Below, one piece after another: positions 8,340 through 15,800 of a DNA stretch of 64,000 nt; the stretch's first letter is position 1; each line of letters begins with the position of its first letter. Under the pieces are notes generated by a model. That model was not told the origin of the DNA. It ran no database searches and saw nothing but the letters and a program-made list of their open reading frames with translations. The DNA comes from Thermohalobaculum sp039033215 (GTDB taxonomy: Bacteria; Pseudomonadota; Alphaproteobacteria; Rhodobacterales; Rhodobacteraceae), in the NCBI GenBank assembly GCA_039033215.1, contig JBCCDA010000001.1, forward strand, positions 97,108-161,107, in the 5' to 3' direction. The position numbers and the translations under genes are program-made.

Positions 8340-9314
8340 ATGAAGGCTGCGATCATTGGAGGCGGAGGGTTTCTGGGGCAGAAGCTGGCAAGAAGGCTTG
8401 CCGAGATCGGGAAGGTTCGGGGCGAGGCGATCACCTCCATGGTTTTGGCCGATATCGTTGCCCCCAACGCAATTGAGGCTGGTTTCCCGGTCGAGACACA
8501 GCAAATGGACATCACCGACCGCGCGGCCGTCGACCGAGCCGTCGCCGGGGCAGGCGCGATCTGGCACCTCGCCGCAATCGTCTCGGCGCAAGCGGAGGCC
8601 GAGTTCGACCTCGGGCTCGAGATCAATCTCGGCGGGTCGCTGAACGTCTTCCAGGCAGCTCGGGCGCTCGGGACGAACCCGATCCTGGTCTACACCTCCT
8701 CGTGCGCGGTCTACGGCGGTGAGATCGAGGATCCGATGCGCGACGGGGTAGAGCTGAACCCCCAGACCTCGTACGGCGCCCAGAAGGCCGCGGCCGAGCT
8801 GATCCTGACCGACATGTCCCGCAAGGGCTTTGTGGACGGGCGCGGTCTGCGCCTGCCAACGATCACGATCCGGCCCGGCAAACCCAACAAGGCCTCGACC
8901 GGCTTCATGTCCTCGATCTTCCGCGAGCCCATGCAGGGCCAGCAATCGAACTGTCCAGTGGGCCGGGACTTTCCAATCTGGCACTGCTCGCCGCGCACGA
9001 TGGTCGAGAACCTGGTCCACGCCGCAGAGATCCCGCCCGAGGACTGGGGAAAGAACCGCTGCCTCGCGACACCCGGGCTGACGAGCACGATCGGCGAGAT
9101 GATCGACGCCATGACCCGGGTGGCAGGGCCCGGACCGGAAGCGCTGATCACTTGGGACAAGGATGATTGGATCGAGGGGATCGTGCGTCAGTTCACCTCG
9201 GCCGTGATCCCAGAGAAGGCCCTGCGCCTCGGCTTCAAGCAGGACGCGAGCTTCGAGGACTCGGTGCGCTACTTCCTGGAGGACGACATTGCCCGCCCCG
9301 GCGGGGCCGCCTGA
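8340..9314 (+). CDS. denD: DenD-like NAD-dependent epimerase/dehydratase family dehydrogenase
   Basis: The 324-residue extended SDR has GGGGFLG at residues 7-13, a catalytic serine in TSSCAVYGG (about 121) and the YxxxK pair Y145/K149. Its N-terminal pattern and length match D-erythronate dehydrogenase (DenD), which oxidises four-carbon sugar acids at C2 in the OtnK/OtnC pathway. Those partner genes are not in the window, so DenD may be only the family name here. ATG 8340 has GGGAG upstream; a start at 8325 is less likely. It follows the dehydratase by 169 bases. Confidence 0.8.
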   Translation: MKAAIIGGGGFLGQKLARRLAEIGKVRGEAITSMVLADIVAPNAIEAGFPVETQQMDITDRAAVDRAVAGAGAIWHLAAIVSAQAEAEFDLGLEINLGGSLNVFQAARALGTNPILVYTSSCAVYGGEIEDPMRDGVELNPQTSYGAQKAAAELILTDMSRKGFVDGRGLRLPTITIRPGKPNKASTGFMSSIFREPMQGQQSNCPVGRDFPIWHCSPRTMVENLVHAAEIPPEDWGKNRCLATPGLTSTIGEMIDAMTRVAGPGPEALITWDKDDWIEGIVRQFTSAVIPEKALRLGFKQDASFEDSVRYFLEDDIARPGGAA

Positions 9315-9316
9315 AC

Positions 9317-9487
9317 ATGCACGACGGGGCGATCGAGCAGGCGGCCGAGCTCCTGGTCGGTGCCCGGCGAGGCAACCGCCTCCTCGACGCCATCCCCGAG
9401 GGATCATGCGATTGCGCGTTCCGGCCCGATCGGCACCGTCGACCTGACGACGGGCCGAGTGTGGTCCTGATGGCAGCGCACCCCTAG
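9317..9487 (+). pseudogene. remnant of a 2-keto-4-pentenoate hydratase-like gene
   Basis: Starting 2 bases after the DenD-like gene, about 29 codons read like the N-terminus of the hydratase branch of the FAH superfamily (AIEQAAELLVGARR, RLLDAIPEG). The frame then turns into non-protein-like sequence and stops at 9487. In another frame, just after the break, GPIGTVDL could be what is left of the C-terminal strand. The whole catalytic middle is missing. The N-terminal match is by eye and the C-terminal match is speculative. Confidence 0.5.
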
Positions 9488-10405
9488 ATGGCCGTCTGGC
9501 GCAACCCGCAGGTCCACGCGACGACCGTGGTCGTGCTGGAGGACCGCCGCACGCTCGCGCTCTTCATGATGCTGCTGGCCTTCTTCTGCTTCACCGCACT
9601 CGACAGTTCGGCCAAGTGGCTGGTGACCACGGGGATGTCGCCCTGGGCCGCCGTCTTCGCGCGCTATGCGGTCCACCTGGCCGTCGTCGCCCTGCTGATC
9701 CTGCCGGCCGAGGGCACATCCAGCCTCGCCAGCCGCGCGCCCGGCCGCGAGATCCTGCGCGCCCTCTTCCTCCTCGGCGCCACGCTCTGCAACTTCATGG
9801 CCATCCAGCATCTGCCGCTGACCCTCACCGCCACGATCTTCTTCACGATCCCGATCTTTGTGACGGTCCTCTCGATCCCGATCCTGGGCGAGCAGGTGGG
9901 CTGGCGCCGCTGGCTCGCCGTCGCGATCGGTTTCCTGGGCATCCTGATCGTGATGCGCCCTTGGACCGGGGGGTTTCACTGGGCGATGGTCCTTTCGCTC
10001 GCGGCTGCGCTTTCGGCATCGTTCTACCAGATCCTGACCCGGATGCTCGCCGGGGTGGACAAGACGAACACCCAGCAGCTCTATGCGGGGCTCATCGCGG
10101 CAGTCGGGGTGGCACCGATGGCCTACCTGAACTGGTCGTTGCCCGGCGATGCGCTGGCCTGGGTGCTGTTCGCTACCATGGGGCTCTTCGGCTGGCTGGG
10201 GCACCAGATGCTGACGGTGGCGCACCGCTACGCACCAGCCTCGTTTCTAGCGCCATTCATCTACTTCCAGCTTGTCTTCATGACGGCGTCCAGCTGGATC
10301 GTCTTCTCGCAGCCGCCCACTGTCTGGATCTTCGTCGGTGCGCCCATCGTCATCGCCAGCGGCTTCTATATCTGGTGGCGCGAGCGCAAGGTAAAGGGGA
10401 TCTGA
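9488..10405 (+). CDS. DMT-superfamily EamA-type membrane transporter
   Basis: A 305-residue protein with about ten hydrophobic segments in two EamA repeats, spanning the inner membrane. The annotated ATG at 9488 gives a 23-residue cytoplasmic lead; M27/M28 (LALFMMLLAFF) are later alternatives. It stands between the hydratase remnant and a hydroxyacid dehydrogenase on the same strand, so it may move the substrate or an end product of this catabolic cluster. The substrate is not predictable from sequence. Confidence 0.85.
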   Translation: MAVWRNPQVHATTVVVLEDRRTLALFMMLLAFFCFTALDSSAKWLVTTGMSPWAAVFARYAVHLAVVALLILPAEGTSSLASRAPGREILRALFLLGATLCNFMAIQHLPLTLTATIFFTIPIFVTVLSIPILGEQVGWRRWLAVAIGFLGILIVMRPWTGGFHWAMVLSLAAALSASFYQILTRMLAGVDKTNTQQLYAGLIAAVGVAPMAYLNWSLPGDALAWVLFATMGLFGWLGHQMLTVAHRYAPASFLAPFIYFQLVFMTASSWIVFSQPPTVWIFVGAPIVIASGFYIWWRERKVKGI

Positions 10406-10428
10406 TATGCCCAAGAAAAGGAGTTCCC

Positions 10429-11364
10429 ATGTCTGTTGAAATCATCGTCCCTGGCCCTGTCATGGACAGCGTGCACGAGGCGTTGGACGCCCGTTTCACC
10501 GTGCATCGCCTCTGGGAGGCGGCGGACCCGGCAGCCATGCTGGCCGAGGTCGGGCCGCGCGTGCGCGGGATCGCGCTCCACGGCAGTTGCGATGCAGCGA
10601 TGATGAACGCGTGCCCCAACCTCGAGATCGTGTCGTCCTTCGGCGTCGGCTACGACGGCGTCGATGTGGATCATGCCAAGGCGCAAGGTATCCGCGTCTG
10701 CAACACGCCTGACGTTCTGAACGATGCTGTGGCCGAGATGACGTTTGCGTTGATGATCGCGCTTTGCCGCCGCATTCCGCAGACCGACCAGTATGTCCGC
10801 GCGGGCCGCTGGGAGAAGGAGGGCAACCATGCCTTCACCGGGGAGCTGACCGGCGCAACGGTCGGTGTGCTCGGCCTGGGGCGGATCGGGAAGGAGTTCG
10901 CGGCGCGATGCCAAGCGTTCAAGATGCGCGTCGTCTACCACGGGCGGTCGGAACAACGGTATCTGCCTTACCAATACTACGGCGACCTCGAAGCCATGTC
11001 GCGCGATGTCGACTGGCTGGTCTGTATCGCTCCGGGGGGCGATGGGACACGTGGCATCGTCTCACGCAAGGTGCTGGAGGCGCTTGGCCCCGAGGGGGCC
11101 TTCGTCTCGATCGGGCGCGGAACCTCTGTGGACCAGGACGCGATGCTCGAGCTGCTCCAAACGGGTGCGTTGGGGGGTGCCGCACTCGATGTCTTCACGG
11201 ACGAGCCGCATGTGCCGGAGGCGTTCTTCGGGTTGGACAACGTCGTGCTTTCTCCGCACCAGGGTTCGGCCACCCACAAGACCCGCTGGGCGATGGGGGA
11301 CCGAGTTGTGCGAAATCTCATCGAGCACTTCGAGGGCCGTCCGCTTCTCTCCCCCGTCGTCTGA
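10429..11364 (+). CDS. D-2-hydroxyacid dehydrogenase (NAD(P)-dependent)
   Basis: The 311-residue protein has the family's Rossmann motif GLGRIG (in VGVLGLGRIGKEF), the catalytic arginine in SIGRGTSVD, a glutamate in DVFTDEPHVP and a histidine in SPHQGS. It would interconvert a 2-keto acid and a D-2-hydroxy acid, for example glyoxylate/hydroxypyruvate reduction. I start at ATG 10429, which follows AAAAGGAG; a nearer upstream ATG belongs to another frame. It is 23 bases downstream of the DMT transporter, and a strong hairpin follows it. Confidence 0.9.
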   Translation: MSVEIIVPGPVMDSVHEALDARFTVHRLWEAADPAAMLAEVGPRVRGIALHGSCDAAMMNACPNLEIVSSFGVGYDGVDVDHAKAQGIRVCNTPDVLNDAVAEMTFALMIALCRRIPQTDQYVRAGRWEKEGNHAFTGELTGATVGVLGLGRIGKEFAARCQAFKMRVVYHGRSEQRYLPYQYYGDLEAMSRDVDWLVCIAPGGDGTRGIVSRKVLEALGPEGAFVSIGRGTSVDQDAMLELLQTGALGGAALDVFTDEPHVPEAFFGLDNVVLSPHQGSATHKTRWAMGDRVVRNLIEHFEGRPLLSPVV

Positions 11365-11397
11365 GGGACGCGGGATCACAAGGAGTGCGGTGACGCA

Positions 11398-11426
11398 AGG
11401 TGATCTCATCCGCGATGAGATCACCT
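11398..11426. terminator. perfect 13-bp hairpin between convergent genes
   Basis: AGGTGATCTCATC, loop CGC, then its exact reverse complement. It lies between the ends of the hydroxyacid dehydrogenase (plus) and aminotransferase (minus) genes, as expected for a shared terminator, though neither side has a long T tract. Confidence 0.65.
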
Positions 11427-11495
11427 GGACATAACCTTCAATCAGTTAACGCATCGTCGTCACCTTGGTTGTCATCCTGATCGTCACCTTCCGGT

Positions 11496-12719
11496 TCACC
11501 CACGGGACACATTAGCGCCCCGGACCGGGATGCCCGTTTCACGGTGGCAGATCTCGGCCAGTTTTGCGACACCAGCGCGGATCTCGTCAGAAGTGGGCAG
11601 GGCGAAGCAGAGCCGCAGGCAATCCCCCGCGTCGGCCCCCGCCCATGACCACTCGGCGCCCGGGTTGAACTGCAATCCCTCGGCGTTGCAGGCGGGGAAC
11701 AGCTTTGATGTGTCGACACCTGGCAGCCGCACCCAGATGAAGATCCCGCCGTCGGGACGGTGGAATTCGGCGGCGGTACCAAACTCGGCCTGCAGGGCCT
11801 CGACCATCGCGTCTGCCTTCGCTTTCAACCGTGGCAGCAGACCGGCGATATGCTCGGCGTAGTGGTTCCCGAAGTACTCGGCCACGACCATCTGGCTCAG
11901 CATGTTGGTGCCAGCGTCGCCTTTGAGAGGCAGGATGCGGGAGAGTACCGGCCAGTCTGCAACCAGATACCCCAGTCGGATCGCAGGCGAGAGGTTCTTC
12001 GAGAACGACCCGATGTGGATCACCGATCCGCTCTGGTCGAGCCCGCGCAAGCACGGCGGGCGATCCCCGCTCCAGACCAGATCAGCATAGCATTCGTCCT
12101 CGAAGATTGGCACGCCGTGCGCCTGAGTCAGGCGCAGCAGCGCTTCGCGCCGGTCCAGCGGCATGACCGATCCCGTGGGGTTCTGCACCGTCGGGATGGT
12201 GAAGACATACTTCGGCACTGTGTCTTTCTCTTTGAGATCGTTGAGAATTTTCTCGAGTGCATCAAGTCTCAGGCCATCTTCGTCCAGCGGTGCGCCGACG
12301 ATATTGGCGCCCCGCCGTGCCAGCTTGCCGAACATGCCGCCATAGCTCGATTCCTCGATGATGACGGTGTCGCCGGGACCGACCAGCAGGGTGTTCACCA
12401 GATCCAGCCCCTGCAACGAGCCGGACGTGATCAGGACCTGCTCGGGTGTCGTCGGAGCGCCCCGGTCGTTGCTCATCTTCGCGGCCACGAACTCGCGCAG
12501 CGGCAAGAAGCCTTGTGGCCCGCCATTGTTGTTGTACTGCGCCAGATCGGGGCCGAGCGCGCGCAAGTGCTTGGTGACCCCTTCGATCAGCGCCTCTACC
12601 GGGATCGCTTCGCGATCGTTGTGGCCGCCGACAAAGTTGTGAGCGGGATAGCCGGCCCACGGCTGCGCGGCTGGGGGCAAGCCGTTGGTCAGAAGCGGGG
12701 TGAAGTCGAATGGTGGCAT
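11496..12719 (-). CDS. PLP-dependent fold-type I aminotransferase
   Basis: The 407-residue protein is an aminotransferase of the 2-aminoadipate/AroJ/MocR-like class: YNNNGGPQGFLPLRE near residue 60, NPTG at mid-length, and the PLP lysine in HIGSFSKNLSPAIRLGY (about residue 238). It would transfer amino groups between an amino acid and a keto acid. Two in-frame ATGs lie nearby; I chose 12719, because GGAGGAG sits 9 bases before it and directly abuts the other one (12728). It is downstream of the giant secreted protein gene on the same strand and convergent with the hydroxyacid dehydrogenase. Confidence 0.9.
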   Translation of the reverse strand: MPPFDFTPLLTNGLPPAAQPWAGYPAHNFVGGHNDREAIPVEALIEGVTKHLRALGPDLAQYNNNGGPQGFLPLREFVAAKMSNDRGAPTTPEQVLITSGSLQGLDLVNTLLVGPGDTVIIEESSYGGMFGKLARRGANIVGAPLDEDGLRLDALEKILNDLKEKDTVPKYVFTIPTVQNPTGSVMPLDRREALLRLTQAHGVPIFEDECYADLVWSGDRPPCLRGLDQSGSVIHIGSFSKNLSPAIRLGYLVADWPVLSRILPLKGDAGTNMLSQMVVAEYFGNHYAEHIAGLLPRLKAKADAMVEALQAEFGTAAEFHRPDGGIFIWVRLPGVDTSKLFPACNAEGLQFNPGAEWSWAGADAGDCLRLCFALPTSDEIRAGVAKLAEICHRETGIPVRGANVSRG

Positions 12720-12833
12720 GGCTGGCATCTCCTCCGGCGTTTTGCCCAGCATGCCGTGAGGGCGCGCCGGACACCAGAGTAGGCCGTGATGATCACGCCG
12801 GTGATTGGTCCGGCGCCTGCCGCTGGCCGTTCG

Positions 12834-15800
12834 TCAAGGATCGGAGAACGCGAAATCGCCTTGGTCCAGCGTCGTGCCATCCACGCTGACCAGGCGAACC
12901 GTCCCGCCGGCGTGGGTGACTACGGCGTCGTCCCCGTCCTGCAGAACTTCAAGATCGTCATAGCCGAACGCTTCGATCATGAACTCGATCGCGTCGACCC
13001 CGTCTTCGAAGTCCGTGATCACGTCCTGGCCGCTGGTGCTGTCGAAGACGAAGCGGTCAGTTCCGCTACCACCGGTGAGCTGATCGCTGCCGTCTCCGCC
13101 CGTGAGTGTATCCGCGCTGTCCCCACCGAACAGGTTGTCGTTCTCCGTGCCACCAAAGAGCACATCGCGCCCCCCGCCACCATCGAGGGTGTCGTCTCCG
13201 GTCTGCCCCTCCAGAAGATCGTCGCCGGCGCTACCGAACAGCGTGTCGTCGCCGTGTCCGCCGAAAAGGGTATCGAATTCGGTGCCGCCAAAGAGAGCAT
13301 CATTGCCATCGTTGCCCCAAAGGGTGTCGCGACCTTCTTCACCGTTGATCGTGTCGTGACCTGCCTGGCCAGACGCGCGGTCATCGTCTGTCCCAACGGA
13401 CATGACGTCGTTTCCGGCCCCGCCCTCAAGATGGTCTCGTCCGTTGCCACCGTAGAGTTGGTCGTCGCCGGCACCGCCATAGAGGAAGTCGCGGTCGAGG
13501 TTGCCCATTAGCACGTCGTTTCCGGCCCCGCCGAAAAGTGTATCCAGGCCCTCGTCGCCGTACAGCTTGTCCGCTTCGTCTCCACCGAAGAGACTGTCGT
13601 CCAGCGTGCCGCCGTAGAGCGCGTCCTTGCCGGCATCACCGTACATGGCGTCGTTGCCCGACCCTCCGAACAACGTGTCGACATCTGCGCCACCAAAGAG
13701 GTGGTCGTCGCCGTCGTTGCCCCACAGGGCGTCGCGACCGTCGTCGCCGTTGATCGTGTCGTTGCCTGCCTGACCAGATGCCCGGTCATCGTCTGTCCCG
13801 AGCGACATGGTGTCGTCACCGGACCCACCTTCGACTTGGTCCCGACCGTCACCGCCGTCGAAGTAGTCAGCGCCAGCGCCACCGAACAGAAAGTCTCGGT
13901 CGGCGCCGCCGTCGAGCACGTCATCGCCATCGCCACCAAAGAGCGAGTCCGTGTCGTCATCGCCGTGCAGGTAGTCCGCCCCCTCGTCGCCGAAGATCCT
14001 GTCGGTGAACGCTCCGCCGTTCACAATGTCGGATCCACTGCCGCCGTAAAGAACATCCTCACCTGCGTCACCCGACAGGACATCGTCGCCCGCTCCACCA
14101 AAGAGCACATCGGCATCGGCGCCACCAAAGAGCGCATCGTCGCCATCGTTACCCCACAACGTGTCGCGATCGCCGCCGCCGTCGATGAAGTCGTTGCCCG
14201 CGTTGCCAGATGCCAGATCATCGCCAGCGTCGGTCGACATTACATCGTTGCCGGTACCGCCAGCCAGCTGGTCCCACCCGGTTCCGCCGAACAACGTGTC
14301 TGCCCCGTCTCCACCGTCGATCTGATCGTCGCCGTCAAAGCCGCGGACAATGTCGTCCCCATCCCCCGCGTTGGCAACGTCACTGTCGTCGCTGAGGCTC
14401 AGGTCATCAGCTTCGTCTGTCGTCGCCACGCCGACCACGTAGTTGGTAAGGCCCTCCGGAGGGTCACCCAACACGATCGGGGCACGGTCATCTACCAGCA
14501 CGCCGTTGTCGAAGACGCGGTACTGGGGCGCGACGATCGTGTGTTGGTTGATTGCCAAGAGGCCGCGTTCCAGCGTTCCCTGCGGCAACTCCCACGCGAG
14601 ATCCAGGGCGACCACAACTTCCTTGACCTCCGGTATCCCGGTCAGCCGGTCAGAGAAGATGACATTGACGACTACGAACTTGACGTCGTCGACACCGGCG
14701 ACGCGGTAGTAGCCGTCCTGGGCAAGAACGCCCTCGATCATGTCTTTTGACAGGACGAGGCGTTCGTTCGTGGTCACGGAACGCTCGGCTGCTGACGGAT
14801 CGAGCGGTGAGAAATCGCCGTAGAGGAAGACGTGCCGCCCGAAGCTGTCCTCCTTGGCAAATTCCAAGACGGTCCCCGACCAGATGTCCGCGTTGATGTT
14901 CTCCACATAATCCAACCAGGAGTGGCGCTTCGCCTCCACGCCAGTAGTGAAGTGGATCTGGCTTAGGAAGATGTTCGGGTCCTCTTGGTAGGCCAGCGGG
15001 ATGTGCTGCTCCAGCATTGCGGCCTGATCGGGATTGTTGGCGATGTCCTCGCGCCAGAGGGCGACAAGCGCCCCGTCGCGGCTGTCGCCGAGCAATTCGA
15101 TCTCGACGCCTGCATCGTTCGGCACATCGTCGATGCTGTCGTACCACTCTGCCCCGCGCGCGCGGTAATCGGTGCCGTCTTCCAGTTCGACCGTGATGTT
15201 CGAGGCCCTCAGCCAGCCGTCCCGGATGTTGTCATGGGTGACGTTGACGAGGTTCATGTTCCAGAGGTTGTAGACCGGGTTCTCGATCCCCCCGATCTGC
15301 CCCAGCCCCTCGTAGGCCTCGGTGTTCATGGACGGGTGGTCGTGCGGGAGCTTCGGATCCCAGTAGCCGCGGCGATACTCCTGACGATCGCCGACCATCG
15401 ACCAGTTCGTCACCGCATTGTAGAAGTTCTCGATGTGCGCATCGACGACGGTGATGTCCGCCACGGATACCTTGAAGAAGAGCCCGGCCGAAGATTGCTG
15501 AGCGATATCCGAGACCTTGGTCTCGGTGCCGAGGATCAGGATGTCCGAGAGGACATACTTCGACGAATAGGTGATCGAGATCCCGGATTCGTCGACTTCC
15601 CAGGCTGTGAAATCCTCAAAGTGGCTCCAAGCGTCGTTGAACTTGCGCACGGAATCCAGTGGATCGCTGATCACACGCACGCCCTCGCGTGCGGCGATGA
15701 CCTCGTTCCCGCGGAACACGAGGATTGGCACGTCTTCCACGTTGATGTAGTCGAGCCCGTGCCCGATGTCTTCCAAGAGCGCGTCGCCGCCCTCGACTTC

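Noticed and set aside
11438..11509. A 24-codon acidic tail (EPEGDDQDDNQGDDD) in another frame overlapping the aminotransferase stop
   Set aside because: It could be read by frameshifting, but there is no slippery site, and the normal stop gives the expected enzyme length.
13100..14340. CRISPR-like regular repetition in DNA
   Set aside because: The repeats are coding, in phase by nine codons, and encode RTX motifs; there are no spacers or cas genes.
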